64,000 nt of DNA from Rheinheimera soli (GCF_021290985.1 NZ_JAJOYU010000019.1:1-64000), one strand, 5' to 3'. Positions 52,358 to 62,806 are shown, numbered from the stretch's first letter. Translations and numbers: made by a program. The notes: generated from the sequence alone by a model not told the origin.

Positions 52358-54685
52358 ATGCGACTATTATTTTCCCTGTTTTTGGCCACCAGTTTCTGTG
52401 TGCAAGCTGTTGCCTTGACGACTGTGCCACTCAAAGAAGTGCGCCTGACCGACGGCCCCTTTTTACATTCAGAGCAAACCAATCTGCAGTACTTACTGGC
52501 GCTGGATGCGGACAAATTACTGGCACCACTGCGCCGTGAAGCCGGTATTGAACAAAAGACAGAGTCCTATGGTAACTGGGAAAATACCGGTTTAGACGGT
52601 CATATGCTGGGGCATTATTTAACGGCTTTGGCCTTTATGTTTAGCGCTACAGCAAATGATCAGATCAAAGCCCGGCTGGATTATTTACTAACCGAACTTG
52701 AGAAAATCCAGCAGGCTCAGCAAGGTTATTTAGGCGGAGTGCCTGGCAGTAAAGCCTTGTGGCAACAAATTCAGCAAGGCCAGATTGAAGCCGATTTATT
52801 TAGCCTGAATAAACACTGGGTGCCTTTTTACAATATTCATAAAACCTTCGCTGGCCTGCGTGACATTTACCTGCAAACCGGCGATCAACGTGCCAAAACT
52901 CTGTTGCTGAATTATGGCAACTGGCTGAAAAATCTGGTGAAAAACTTATCAGCGCAGCAAATCCAGCAAATGCTGCTGACCGAACATGGAGGTATGAACG
53001 AAGTGCTGGCTGATATGGCGGTCATTTTTGATGACAATAGCTACATGACACTCGCCAAAGACTTTACCGAATTACGTATTCTAGAGCCGCTACTCCAAGG
53101 CGAAGACAAGCTAACAGGTCTGCACGCCAACACCCAAATTCCTAAAGTGGTGGGTATAGCCCGTATTGCTGAATTGTCAGGTGATAAAAACTGGTTAAAA
53201 GCGGCTGAATACTTTTGGTCTTTAGTGGTCGAGCAGCGCACTGTCGCCATAGGTGGTAACAGCGTGCGGGAGCATTTTCATCCCACTGACGACTTCAACC
53301 CTATGCTCAATGAAGTGGAAGGGCCTGAAACCTGCAATACCTACAATATGTTAAAACTCTCCATGTTGCTGTACCGCCAGACCGGCCAGAGCAAATACCT
53401 TGATTATTATGAGCGAGGCTTGTGGAACCATATTCTGGCCAGTCAACACCCGGAACATGGCGGTTTTGTTTATTTCACGCCGATGCGGCCGCAACATTAC
53501 CGGGTTTACTCTAAAGTGGATCAAGGCATGTGGTGTTGTGTCGGCTCAGGCATAGAAAGCCATAGCAAACATGGCGAATTTATTTACAGCTTTGATAAAA
53601 ACGCTTTGCAAGTGAATTTGTGGATAGCCTCCAGCATCAGCACTCCAGAGATAAAACTGCACCAGCAGACCCTGTTTCCGGATGAAAACAGCACTGAATT
53701 GCTCTTTGACGCAGCAAGCGAACTGAACCTGCAGCTGCGTTATCCATCCTGGGCTGGTGCCGTTAGCGTCTGGCGTAATGGCAAAGCAGTTCAAGTCACT
53801 GCCAATGCCGATGAACATATTCTGCTCGCTGGCCCCTGGCGAAAAGGCGACAGAGTGAAACTTGAGCTGCCGATGCAGTTAAGTCTGGACCCTATGCCAG
53901 CCAAGCCTGATTATCATGCGGTATTGTATGGCCCTATAGTACTTGCCAGTCGCAGCTCACCTTTTAAAAACGAAAGCTTAAGGTTTATTGGTGACGACAG
54001 CAGAATGGGCCATATAGCGTCGGGTCCAACCTGCCCTGTCTCCGCTGCACCACTTTATATTGGTGATACAAAAAACTTCCTCACCAGCTTAAAGCGTCTG
54101 CCCAATCAACCTTTAAGCTTCAGTACAGGCCAGGGCTTTTTGCAGGGCAAGCCTGAGCTGATTCCTTTTTTCAGGCTGCATGACAGCAGATACCAAATTT
54201 ACTTTCAGCACACTAGCCTCGAAGGCTGGCAACAACAAAAAGCATCGCAAGAACAGCAAGATAAAGCCGCGGCTTTATTGGAACAACAAACCTTGGATAA
54301 AGTCTATCCGGGTGAGCAGCAACCTGAGTCGGATCATTTTTATCAGGGTGAACAAAGCGAAGCAGGTATCAATTTAGGCCGACATTGGCGGCACAGTAAA
54401 AGCTGGTTTAGTTATCAGTTAAGCCACAAGGGCCAACAAAACCTGACCTTGCGGCTGGAGTATTTTGGTTTGGATAGCGGACGAGCGTTTGAAGTCTGGC
54501 TGGATGATAAAAAGCTGACCGATGTGGAGCTTAAAAGCGGTTTAGGGCCGGACTGGTACAGCGTCGACTACCCAATCCCCAATGATCTGCTGCCGAAAAA
54601 TGCCGAGCACTTCCGCGTCAAATTTGTCGCCAAGCCCGGCAGCATAGCAGGTGGACTTTATCAGGTACGTTTACTGAAGTTGTAG
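52358..54685 (+). CDS. Beta-L-arabinofuranosidase (GH127), secreted
   Basis: 775 aa with signal peptide (cleaved near VQAVA). Helical barrel of the GH127 family (DUF1680): the first half has GHMLGHYLTALAFMF and NKHWVPFYNIHKTFAGLRDI. The zinc/nucleophile residues of the family are seen: Glu and Cys in VEGPETCNTYNMLKLS and the Cys pair in GMWCCVGSGIE. Beta domains follow, with a C-terminal galactose-binding-like part (GRAFEVWLDDKKL). Such enzymes release beta-linked arabinose from plant glycoproteins or pectin side chains. The gene ends 1 bp before the convergent ubiF gene. Confidence 0.9.
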   Translation: MRLLFSLFLATSFCVQAVALTTVPLKEVRLTDGPFLHSEQTNLQYLLALDADKLLAPLRREAGIEQKTESYGNWENTGLDGHMLGHYLTALAFMFSATANDQIKARLDYLLTELEKIQQAQQGYLGGVPGSKALWQQIQQGQIEADLFSLNKHWVPFYNIHKTFAGLRDIYLQTGDQRAKTLLLNYGNWLKNLVKNLSAQQIQQMLLTEHGGMNEVLADMAVIFDDNSYMTLAKDFTELRILEPLLQGEDKLTGLHANTQIPKVVGIARIAELSGDKNWLKAAEYFWSLVVEQRTVAIGGNSVREHFHPTDDFNPMLNEVEGPETCNTYNMLKLSMLLYRQTGQSKYLDYYERGLWNHILASQHPEHGGFVYFTPMRPQHYRVYSKVDQGMWCCVGSGIESHSKHGEFIYSFDKNALQVNLWIASSISTPEIKLHQQTLFPDENSTELLFDAASELNLQLRYPSWAGAVSVWRNGKAVQVTANADEHILLAGPWRKGDRVKLELPMQLSLDPMPAKPDYHAVLYGPIVLASRSSPFKNESLRFIGDDSRMGHIASGPTCPVSAAPLYIGDTKNFLTSLKRLPNQPLSFSTGQGFLQGKPELIPFFRLHDSRYQIYFQHTSLEGWQQQKASQEQQDKAAALLEQQTLDKVYPGEQQPESDHFYQGEQSEAGINLGRHWRHSKSWFSYQLSHKGQQNLTLRLEYFGLDSGRAFEVWLDDKKLTDVELKSGLGPDWYSVDYPIPNDLLPKNAEHFRVKFVAKPGSIAGGLYQVRLLKL

Positions 54686-54686
54686 C

Positions 54687-55847
54687 TTAACTGATACCGA
54701 CCGCATAACGGCTGACCCAATGCTTTAACGGGCCAGCCTTTTCTGCTACTGCTAAACCCAACTGACGTAAAAAACGCACAGGAGGCAAGCTGCTGCTAAA
54801 GCTTTGATAAAACAGATCCATAGCCGACATCATCAGCGCATTTTCGCGCTGGCGTGTGTTTTGGTATTGCTTTAATAACTCAGACTCCCCTAAATCCTTG
54901 CCTTGCGCAAAAGCCTGCTCCAGCAGCTCAGACAATAGCATCGCATCGGCAAACCCTAAGTTCACCCCCTGGCCTGCCAGCGGATTAATGCTGTGAGCTG
55001 CATCGCCGACCAGCACCAGCCTGCCTTTGACATAGTCCTTCGCATGCACACGAGCTAAAGGAAAACTTGCGGCCTGTTCTATGCTGATGTTGCCAAGCTT
55101 GGCTGGAAAAGCCTGCTGGATCTGTTCAGCCAAAGCGGTTTTAGATAATGACGCCAGCTGTTTAATTTTATGATGATGGTCGTACCACACTAAAGAACCT
55201 TGCTTGCCCGGCAAAGGTAAAAAAGCCCGTGGGCCTGACTCGTTAAACTGCTGCCAGGTGATGTCCTGCTGCTCATATTCTGTATTGACTGTAACCACTA
55301 AACAGCTTTGTTGATACTGCCAACCCGACACAGCAATTTGTGCCAACTGACGCAGCTGCGACTGCCCACCGTCTGCTGCTATCACCAGTTTGGCTTTTAG
55401 CTCACCAAATTCCGTTGTGGTGACACTGGCATAGTCAGGGTGCTGCTCAAAACCAGTCACAGTGGCTGGGCAAAACAGTTGCAAGTTGGCAGGGAAGTTG
55501 GCCCACAGCGCCTGCTGAATAAGGTTGTTTTCAACTATATGGCCCAGATGAGTCAGTGCTACTTCGTCGGCATGAAAAGTGAGTCCGGCCTGCTCGCCTT
55601 CAAAAGCCTGTAATCTTTTATAAGGACATAAACGCCATTGCTGCAATAAAGACCAGGCGCCTAAATCCGTCAGCCACTGCTCACTTCGTCTGTTAATAGC
55701 GGATACACGCAAGTCTATGGCGCTGTGAGAATCAAAAGCTGACACAGGCTGTTTTTCAATTAAGCCCACTTCTAAACCAGCACGGCTTAACTTCAGCGCC
55801 ACTGAAGCGCCCACCATACCACCACCTACAATTAATATATCCAGCAC
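54687..55847 (-). CDS. ubiF: Ubiquinone biosynthesis flavin hydroxylase UbiF
   Basis: FAD monooxygenase of 386 aa, hydroxylating the ring in the late step of ubiquinone synthesis (C6). FAD-binding GGGMVGASVALKLSRAGLEV, NADP/FAD motif GRLVLVGDAAHSINPLAGQG. It matches E. coli UbiF beyond the family level, as I recall it: WQYQQSCLVVT, WQQFNESGPRAFLPL, LVWYDHHHKIKQL and the C-terminal MDLFYQSFSSSLPPVRFLRQ. Monocistronic as far as seen. Confidence 0.92.
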   Translation of the reverse strand: MLDILIVGGGMVGASVALKLSRAGLEVGLIEKQPVSAFDSHSAIDLRVSAINRRSEQWLTDLGAWSLLQQWRLCPYKRLQAFEGEQAGLTFHADEVALTHLGHIVENNLIQQALWANFPANLQLFCPATVTGFEQHPDYASVTTTEFGELKAKLVIAADGGQSQLRQLAQIAVSGWQYQQSCLVVTVNTEYEQQDITWQQFNESGPRAFLPLPGKQGSLVWYDHHHKIKQLASLSKTALAEQIQQAFPAKLGNISIEQAASFPLARVHAKDYVKGRLVLVGDAAHSINPLAGQGVNLGFADAMLLSELLEQAFAQGKDLGESELLKQYQNTRQRENALMMSAMDLFYQSFSSSLPPVRFLRQLGLAVAEKAGPLKHWVSRYAVGIS

Positions 55848-55990
55848 AACAACCTCCTGCTCACTTCAGAACATTCTACCCTGCTTTGAAATCTTTTTTT
55901 TGCGCTATATCAGCAATTATTCTGCACCCACTGAAAGATTATCCAGACAACTCCGGTATATAAGCCCATATCACTTAAGGAAAAACCAAA

Positions 55991-56632
55991 ATGAAAATTC
56001 AGCATATTCTGTTACTTAGCCTCAGCCTCTTCAGTTTTATTCTGTTGGCAGAACCCCGTATTGCCCAAAGCCCTGAAGATATTAAGCCGTTATTAAACGG
56101 CATGTCTGCTCCTGAGGTCAGTCTGCAGGATGCGACAGGCCAAGCCGTAGAGCTCAACTCAGTGTTAAAACAGCAAGACACTGTGTTGGTGTTTTACCGC
56201 GGCGGCTGGTGTCCTTATTGCAATCTGCAACTGGCGGCCTTGCGTGAGATTGAACCAGACCTTAAGGCCTTGGGTTATCAACTGATTGCAGTAACGCCAG
56301 ACAGCCCCGCCGCCGTTCAGGCCAGTCTAAAAGACACCAAAGATGCAGCTATTACTTATACCCTGTTATCGGATAGTCAGTTCAATTTAAGCTCTGCTTT
56401 TGGTGTGGCTTATTATCTGGATGAAAAAACCAGCGCCACCTATTTAAATACCTACAAACTGAATCTAAATAAGGAAGCAAGCAGCGGCAAAGTAGTGCTG
56501 CCCGTGCCTGCGATTTATATCCTGAATAAAGAGGGTTTAGTGCAGTACAGCTATCAGCATATTAATTACAAAGTCCGCTTGCAGCCGGAGCTGCTGTTGC
56601 TGGCGGCTCGTTTAGCCAAAGAAAGCAAATAA
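55991..56632 (+). CDS. Exported peroxiredoxin-like protein (AhpC/TSA)
   Basis: 213 aa with signal peptide (cleavage after LLAEP or near). Thioredoxin-fold peroxiredoxin of the PRX-like2 type: LVFYRGGWCPYCNLQLAALR with a CPYC pair instead of the single peroxidatic Cys in TxxC context, then AVTPDSPAAVQ. The signal peptide implies a periplasmic role, in peroxide removal or disulphide exchange. Good ribosome site (AAGGA). Confidence 0.85.
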   Translation: MKIQHILLLSLSLFSFILLAEPRIAQSPEDIKPLLNGMSAPEVSLQDATGQAVELNSVLKQQDTVLVFYRGGWCPYCNLQLAALREIEPDLKALGYQLIAVTPDSPAAVQASLKDTKDAAITYTLLSDSQFNLSSAFGVAYYLDEKTSATYLNTYKLNLNKEASSGKVVLPVPAIYILNKEGLVQYSYQHINYKVRLQPELLLLAARLAKESK

Positions 56633-56685
56633 GCAATATACATTCACTAAAAACCCAGTATTTATGCATATCCACCCATAGTTAA

Positions 56686-56711
56686 TTCAGGGCAGCACTA
56701 ACTGCCCTGAA
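56686..56711. repeat. Hairpin downstream of the peroxiredoxin gene
   Basis: TTCAGGGCAG / CTGCCCTGAA, 10-bp perfect stem with 6-nt loop, 53 bp after the stop. No T-run follows, so termination is doubtful. Confidence 0.45.
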
Positions 56712-56799
56712 ACTCTGCACCAACACCGTAAAACTCATTGACGACAGCCCAAAAATACGGCATTTTGCGCGCCCTTGCAGCCCAGGCTTTTGATTGCCT

Positions 56800-56823
56800 C
56801 TGTTGGTTGCCACTGTTGGTTGC
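56800..56823 (+). repeat. Direct repeat CTGTTGGTTGC (x2) before aguB
   Basis: Two exact 11-bp copies at 56800-56810 and 56813-56823, spaced 13 bp, about 100 bp before the aguB start. The spacing is slightly over one helix turn, so two regulator subunits could bind in tandem; no regulator is known. Confidence 0.4.
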
Positions 56824-56921
56824 TCTAGGGGGCAAAACTGACTAGAGTAGCTGCATCTTTAGATCCGAATTCTGTTTTGAATTCTATTTTGAACAATAGC
56901 TCTGGCTTGAGGAGACTTTGC

Positions 56922-57812
56922 ATGCGTAAGGTAACTGTGGCCGCCACCCAAATGATTGGTGGCTGGAATGTAGAAGAAAATATTGCCCGTGGTGAGCGCT
57001 TAGTCCGTGAAGCCGCTGAACAGGGCGCCCAGATCATCCTGCTGCAGGAACTGTTTGAGCGTAACTACTTCTGCCAGAAACAAAAGTATGAATATTTAGA
57101 GTTCGCGACCAGTGTCGAAGACAACGCGGCTATTAAACATTTCAGCAAAATTGCCAAAGAGTTGAAAGTCGTTCTGCCTATCAGCTTTTATGAAAAAGCC
57201 GGTAACTGCTTTTACAACACTGTAGCTGTAATTGACGCCGACGGTAGCAACTTAGGTTTATACCGCAAGAGCCATATTCCTGATGGCCCGGGTTACAGCG
57301 AAAAGTTCTATTTCACACCAGGTGACACAGGCTTTAAAGTCTGGGATACAGCTTATGCCAAAATTGGTATTGGTATTTGCTGGGATCAATGGTTCCCTGA
57401 ATGTGCCCGCAGCATGGCATTAATGGGTGCAGAACTGCTGTTCTACCCAACAGCTATTGGCACTGAACCTCATGATGAAACGGTCAATTCACGCGAGCAC
57501 TGGCAACGTACTCAGCAAGGTCATGCCGCTGCTAACCTGGTGCCATTGATTGCTTCTAACCGTATTGGTCGTGAAACCGAAGACGACTTTGCTATTACCT
57601 TCTACGGCAGCTCTTTTATTGCCAACGAGTTTGGTGCCAAAGTAGAAGAAGCCGATGAAGTCAGCGAAGCTGTGTTAGTTCACACCTTCGATTTAGACGA
57701 GACCGCAAAAAACCGTCGTAACTGGGGCGTGTACCGTGACCGTCGTATCGACTTATATGGCGCTATCTTAACCAAAGATGGCAAAACTACCCCAACTGAA
57801 GGTAACAACTAA
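56922..57812 (+). CDS. aguB: N-carbamoylputrescine amidase
   Basis: 296 aa from the ATG at 56922 (GAGGAG upstream). Nitrilase-fold hydrolase turning N-carbamoylputrescine into putrescine, CO2 and ammonia. Triad Glu ([12 protein letters not shown]), Lys ([13 protein letters not shown]) and Cys ([12 protein letters not shown]). It precedes aguA by 1 bp, so the two form an operon for agmatine to putrescine. Confidence 0.95.
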   Translation: MRKVTVAATQMIGGWNVEENIARGERLVREAAEQGAQIILLQELFERNYFCQKQKYEYLEFATSVEDNAAIKHFSKIAKELKVVLPISFYEKAGNCFYNTVAVIDADGSNLGLYRKSHIPDGPGYSEKFYFTPGDTGFKVWDTAYAKIGIGICWDQWFPECARSMALMGAELLFYPTAIGTEPHDETVNSREHWQRTQQGHAAANLVPLIASNRIGRETEDDFAITFYGSSFIANEFGAKVEEADEVSEAVLVHTFDLDETAKNRRNWGVYRDRRIDLYGAILTKDGKTTPTEGNN

Positions 57813-57813
57813 G

Positions 57814-58920
57814 ATGGCTGTTACCTTAAACAGTACGCCTCGTGCCGATGGTTTTTTTATGCCAGCCGAATGGGCCATGCATAAACAAACCTGGATGGTA
57901 TGGCCAGAACGTACCGACAACTGGCGTCTAGGCGCCAAGCCAGCGCAACAGGCCTTTTGCGCTGTCATTCGTGCTATTGCCCGTTTTGAGCCTGTGACTG
58001 TATTGGCTTCTGCCGCTCAGTTTGCCAATGCTCAGGCGCAGTTGAGCTTAGAGCCAACCACTCACCCAATTCGTGTGGTTGAAACTTCAACAGACGACGC
58101 CTGGTGCCGTGACACAGGCCCTACTTTTGTTACTAATGGCAAAGAAGTGCGCGCTGTCGACTGGACCTTCAACGCCTGGGGTGGTTTAAACGGTGGTTTA
58201 TATTTCCCATGGCACAGAGACGACCAGGTCGCGCAAAAAATTGCCAACATAGAAAGCACGCCACGTTACCGCACTGAAGGCTTTGTGCTGGAAGGCGGCG
58301 CTATTCATGTGGATGGCGAAGGCACTTTATTAACCACTGAAGAATGTTTGCTGAATAAAAACCGTAATCCGGATTTATCCCGCGAACAAATCGAACAGAT
58401 GCTGTCGGACTATTTAAGTATAGATAAAGTGATTTGGCTGAAAGAAGGCATTTTTAACGACGAAACCGATGGTCACGTCGATAATATGTGCTGTTTTGTC
58501 GGCCCTGCTGAAGTCTTACTGGCCTGGACTGACGACAAAAACGATCCACAGTACGAACGTTCACGCGCTGCTTTAGAAGTGCTGGAAAACAGCACTGATG
58601 CGAAAGGCCGTAAGTTCACAGTACACAAGCTGCCTGTGCCTGCTCCTATGCTGGCCAAAGCAGACGAATATGCCACTGTGGATTTAACAGGTGCAGCTGT
58701 ACCTCGTGAATCTGAAGCCCGTTTAGCCGGTTCTTACATCAACTTCTATTTATGCAATGGGGGTTTGGTGGTTCCGGTATTTGACGATGCCAATGATCAG
58801 GTAGCGATCGACATCTTAACCAAGCTCTTTCCAAAACATCAGGTGGTCACTGTGCCTGGTCGGGAGATTTTATTAGGCGGCGGCAACGTGCACTGTATTA
58901 CCCAGCAACAGCCTGCTTAA
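57814..58920 (+). CDS. aguA: Agmatine deiminase
   Basis: 368 aa, ATG at 57814 with AAGG about 9 nt before. Guanidino-group modifying fold; agmatine to N-carbamoylputrescine. Marks: [46 protein letters not shown] and the C-terminal nucleophile Cys in [12 protein letters not shown]. An upstream start at 57778 lies inside aguB. Terminator at 58943. Confidence 0.96.
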   Translation: MAVTLNSTPRADGFFMPAEWAMHKQTWMVWPERTDNWRLGAKPAQQAFCAVIRAIARFEPVTVLASAAQFANAQAQLSLEPTTHPIRVVETSTDDAWCRDTGPTFVTNGKEVRAVDWTFNAWGGLNGGLYFPWHRDDQVAQKIANIESTPRYRTEGFVLEGGAIHVDGEGTLLTTEECLLNKNRNPDLSREQIEQMLSDYLSIDKVIWLKEGIFNDETDGHVDNMCCFVGPAEVLLAWTDDKNDPQYERSRAALEVLENSTDAKGRKFTVHKLPVPAPMLAKADEYATVDLTGAAVPRESEARLAGSYINFYLCNGGLVVPVFDDANDQVAIDILTKLFPKHQVVTVPGREILLGGGNVHCITQQQPA

Positions 58921-58942
58921 CTTTAAGTTTAGGCGCTGAGAA

Positions 58943-58970
58943 AAAACGGGACTTCGGGTCCCGTTTTTTT
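58943..58970 (+). terminator. Intrinsic terminator of aguB-aguA
   Basis: AAAACGGGAC pairs with GTCCCGTTTT around a 5-nt loop and runs into TTTTTTT. Confidence 0.9.
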
Positions 58971-59010
58971 ATGGCCTGCATAACAGCTACTGCAGAATCC
59001 GCACCAAAAA

Positions 59011-59035
59011 AAACCGCCGATAAACGGCGGTTTTT
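59011..59035 (-). terminator. Bidirectional terminator, ends the large subtilase gene
   Basis: AAACCGCCG / CGGCGGTTT, perfect stem with 5-nt loop, and A-tract before, T-tract after. Lies 22 bp past the subtilase stop. Confidence 0.88.
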
Positions 59036-59056
59036 GACTTGAACTATAAAGTTCGG

Positions 59057-62000
59057 TTATTTACGACGACGGCGTAATAAAGCCAGAGGTAGTAACATCA
59101 GAGATAACCAACCTAAGCTACCGCTTGATTTTTTCGGCTCAGGAGCAATAGTTACATTGAATGTAGCCGCATTAGAAGTTAAACCAGCACTGTCAGTTGC
59201 AACTACAGTCACAGCCACAGTACCAGCCTCTTCTGCGTTCGGCTTACGAACAAGAACAATTTTACCATCTGTATGTGCAAACAGAGCTGGTGTCACTGTC
59301 ACTTTATCCAGAGTCGCACCAGCTTCGTTAATAGTTACCGCTGCATTACCTACCATAGTACCAGCTGCAGTTACTGTTGCCACTACATTCGCAGAAGCGG
59401 CAGATGCAGTAACTACTGGAGGAGCATCAGGCACGTTAGCCACTGCGATATTTACAGTAGCTGGTGCGGAGATGTTACCCGCCTGGTTCACTGCAACAAC
59501 AGAGATTTGAGCACTGGTGAAACCAGCTTCATAATCCAGTAAAGAGGCATTAGCTACAGTTACTGTACCATTTTTCTCAACACTGAAAGCTTGGCTTGAA
59601 CTACCTGCAACCAGGAACTCTGCGATCTCAGGGTCCAGTAAGCCGATTTCAGCAGTCAACTGACCTAATACTGTTCCTGCAGGGCTATTTTCGTTGATAC
59701 TGTAGTCAACAGTTTCAGCCATAACTGGAGCCGTTGTTGACGATGGTGTTTCAGCAGCAAAAGCCACATCACCTACTGCAGATAACAGCACTACACCAGC
59801 ACCATCAGCACCCTCAATCACAATTTGAGCTTCCTGACCTGGTGCCAGGCTATCTAACTCGTCTCCTATTGCAGAAGGTGATGCGCTATCAGAAGTAGGC
59901 TCAACATCTGCACTTACTGAAACTAAAGTGACTGTTGGAGCTGCAACCAACTGGGCAGAAGCTTCAATAGAATCATCAAGTTCAGGACCCCAATCTGCAC
60001 CAATGGCATTACCGTCATTAATGGTGCGGTAACGCGTACCGATAGTGCGGCCTAAATCAGCTGTAGACAAACCAATATCTTCAAAACACGCAGATAAGGT
60101 AACACTACGTTGACCCACTGAATGGAACAAATCCATTACAGAACCACTGTAGCTGCCATATGGCGTCACAAAAGTACCCATTACAGCAGGGAAAGCAGCG
60201 AAGTTAGTACCTAAACGAGTCAGCAAGATGCTGTTCAACTGATGGTCATATTCACCGTCATTATCGATATCTAAATCCACACCCACGTTCACTTGCTGAA
60301 GATGACTTAAACCATTCTCCAGAGTTAAAGTAGGAGCCAGCATTAAGCCGGAAGTACAGTAGCTCGTTGGCACCTGAACCACATCAAGAGAAGCCGCACG
60401 TAAATCGTACGCAACACTTTCATCTTTCTCAGACGTACCAACCAACTGAGTTGCAAAAATATCCGCAGCTACAGCACCAACGTTTTTCACTACTTTTACT
60501 GATGTATCATCAATAAATTTGCTGCTCAGTTCCAAAGCCGCATTAGCTCTTGGCAGGATATGATAAACCAGATGTAAGTCATTGGTTGCTTCAGTACTTG
60601 CATCGTTAAAAACTAACGCTCCATCGTATTCAACTGTCGTCAGTTGCTCGTTTTTCTCTGTTAATACTGATGTATTAGCAAGCTCCCACTCAGGTAACTT
60701 AGTTGGATCAATAGTCACTGCCACATCAAAATTAGTCGACTGACCAGGCGCAACAGTGACAGTTTCAGGAATAACCCAACTTAAGGCACCTGTTTCTGTA
60801 TCAGCGGCAAAACGATCCTGAATGCTCAGGCTGTAGGTTTTTGGCTCTGTACCAAAGTTTTTCAGCGTGACCGTTTTAGTCAGAGTTGTAGTTTCAGTCA
60901 GAGTATTCAGACCAAAAGACAAGGCAGCCTGAGCAGTATTAAATTTGGGCTCTTCAACCCAAGCTGCAACCGGCAGATTTACTGCTTTCTCAACATTGAC
61001 TAAACCAGCACCCATAGCAGAGATAGGCGCTAATTCAGCATCAGGGTGCGCTTTTGGCAGCGTATAAACGTCCATATCCGCGGTATTCATCAGGGTAGCT
61101 TTCACTTCCTGAGCTGTGCGGTTTGGCATAGCTTCACGCAACAGAGCCGCAGCACCAGCAGTCATAGGGCCAGAAAATGAAGTACCTGAGTTTAAGGCTG
61201 TTTGATCACCAGTACCTACAGCTGCCATGACTATATTAGTGCCAGGAGCAGTAATTTCTGGTTTTAATAAACCTTCAATAGAAGGGCCACGCGACGTAAA
61301 ATCAGCTAAGCCACCAGCAGAATTAATGGAGTTCGCAACTATGTTGTAAGTCACATCACCATTGGCCAATGCAGCTTTAATTGCATCGCCATCTTCTTTT
61401 GAAATACCTACAGATGGAATAGCTACGGCAGGATCAGCACCACCCGCATTCACCGGACCTAAACCATTAGCGTTATTAGCAATAAGCACAAAAACTGCGC
61501 CAGCATTTTGAGCATTGATCACTTTTGCTGTGAAGTTACAGGTACCACGATCAATGATCACCGCTTTGCCTGTTAATGAACCAGCTTCAAAAGCAGTACA
61601 ACCTTGAGCATTAGTGGAGACAAAAACTAATTGGTTAGCTGTATTGTTAAAGCTAAAAGATACACCGGGTTTGTTGAAACCAGATGGGATCATTTCAATT
61701 TCTTTGCCGTCAATCTCGGTAGCCTCAAAAAGAAGTGAGGATCCGGTAGGGTGCGTCATAGCGCCCACAGATAAAGCATTTGGTGTAGTACTTGGACCAC
61801 CAACAATAAATGGATTCGGGCCATCGTTACCGGCTGATATCACCATATTGATGCCAAGAGTGGCGGCTTTCTGGATTAAGAATTGAGTACCGCTAGTGGC
61901 GTTTGTAGTACCAACGTCACCACCCAATGACATATTGATCACATCCACACGGTCAGAAATATCGCCATCACCATTTGGGTCTAAAGCAGCATCTAAAGCA

Positions 62001-62806
62001 CCGATTTGAGCGGCACCAGGACAAGTTCCGGTACAGACGGTATAAGCGTAAAACTCTGCGTCAGGTGCAATGGCACTGACTGAACTGGCAACAAAAGTAC
62101 CATGACCACCAGTGCGGGGATCGATAGGGTTTGGATCATTATTAATGAAGTCGTAACCACCTAACACTTTACCTTGAGGCCAAGTAGGCATAGCTCTTTG
62201 GTTTACAGCGTTATAGGCCGCTACAGTACCTGCGCCACCCATTGATTTGTGGGTGTAATCTATACCAGTATCAAGTACAGCAACAGTAATACCTTTACCT
62301 GAGGCGATACCAGCTTGGACTACAGCATCTGCCTTCATGTACACAGCACTGTCAGCAGCCATTGGTTTGCTGTCATAAACAGGATAAATAGAGGCGACAG
62401 CTGGATTTGACTGAAGTTTTTGCAACGCATCGGCTGATGCACGAACCACTAAACCTGATGCCAGATTTTTTGTAGTAGCCAGTACCTGAGCGTTACGATC
62501 TAAAGTTAACAAGGCGGAAGTTACTGATTGAACTGAGTCAGCAATACTTGCTGAGGCCGCTTGTATAGACGCCGAATCTGAGCTTCTTAAATCCTGTAAA
62601 CCAGCTTGTTTTAAAACAACATAATAGGAAGACGGAATACCTTGAGCTTGATTTTTAGCGATGGAGCCTTTTGCTTCTTTGCCAGCCAACAAATCTTTAA
62701 CTGACTGCGTACCCATTTTATATTGTTCAAATGTTGCAGCTGTTGCACCGCAAGATAATGCCAAGCCTATAGCTGAAGCCAGCGCTGTTTTTCCAATGTG
62801 TTTCAT
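59057..62806 (-). CDS. Large multidomain subtilase with GlyGly-CTERM-like tail
   Basis: Serine protease of 1249 aa. Signal peptide (cleaved after GATA), I9-like propeptide (SSYYVVLKQAGLQDLRS to SIYPVYDSKP), catalytic Asp179 (AVLDTGIDYTH), His235 (GHGTFVASS) and Ser543 (SGTSFSGPMTAG), with a PA insert (about 410-480: GCTAFEAGSLTGKAVIIDRG). The C-terminal half has immunoglobulin-like and cadherin-like repeats (YSINENSPAGTVLGQL, VANVPDAPPVV). It ends SSGSLGWLSLMLLPLALLRR plus basic residues, the sign of a GlyGly-CTERM sorting signal processed by a rhombosortase. Surface-attached or shed protease. Expression unit on its own. Confidence 0.93.
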   Translation of the reverse strand: MKHIGKTALASAIGLALSCGATAATFEQYKMGTQSVKDLLAGKEAKGSIAKNQAQGIPSSYYVVLKQAGLQDLRSSDSASIQAASASIADSVQSVTSALLTLDRNAQVLATTKNLASGLVVRASADALQKLQSNPAVASIYPVYDSKPMAADSAVYMKADAVVQAGIASGKGITVAVLDTGIDYTHKSMGGAGTVAAYNAVNQRAMPTWPQGKVLGGYDFINNDPNPIDPRTGGHGTFVASSVSAIAPDAEFYAYTVCTGTCPGAAQIGALDAALDPNGDGDISDRVDVINMSLGGDVGTTNATSGTQFLIQKAATLGINMVISAGNDGPNPFIVGGPSTTPNALSVGAMTHPTGSSLLFEATEIDGKEIEMIPSGFNKPGVSFSFNNTANQLVFVSTNAQGCTAFEAGSLTGKAVIIDRGTCNFTAKVINAQNAGAVFVLIANNANGLGPVNAGGADPAVAIPSVGISKEDGDAIKAALANGDVTYNIVANSINSAGGLADFTSRGPSIEGLLKPEITAPGTNIVMAAVGTGDQTALNSGTSFSGPMTAGAAALLREAMPNRTAQEVKATLMNTADMDVYTLPKAHPDAELAPISAMGAGLVNVEKAVNLPVAAWVEEPKFNTAQAALSFGLNTLTETTTLTKTVTLKNFGTEPKTYSLSIQDRFAADTETGALSWVIPETVTVAPGQSTNFDVAVTIDPTKLPEWELANTSVLTEKNEQLTTVEYDGALVFNDASTEATNDLHLVYHILPRANAALELSSKFIDDTSVKVVKNVGAVAADIFATQLVGTSEKDESVAYDLRAASLDVVQVPTSYCTSGLMLAPTLTLENGLSHLQQVNVGVDLDIDNDGEYDHQLNSILLTRLGTNFAAFPAVMGTFVTPYGSYSGSVMDLFHSVGQRSVTLSACFEDIGLSTADLGRTIGTRYRTINDGNAIGADWGPELDDSIEASAQLVAAPTVTLVSVSADVEPTSDSASPSAIGDELDSLAPGQEAQIVIEGADGAGVVLLSAVGDVAFAAETPSSTTAPVMAETVDYSINENSPAGTVLGQLTAEIGLLDPEIAEFLVAGSSSQAFSVEKNGTVTVANASLLDYEAGFTSAQISVVAVNQAGNISAPATVNIAVANVPDAPPVVTASAASANVVATVTAAGTMVGNAAVTINEAGATLDKVTVTPALFAHTDGKIVLVRKPNAEEAGTVAVTVVATDSAGLTSNAATFNVTIAPEPKKSSGSLGWLSLMLLPLALLRRRRK

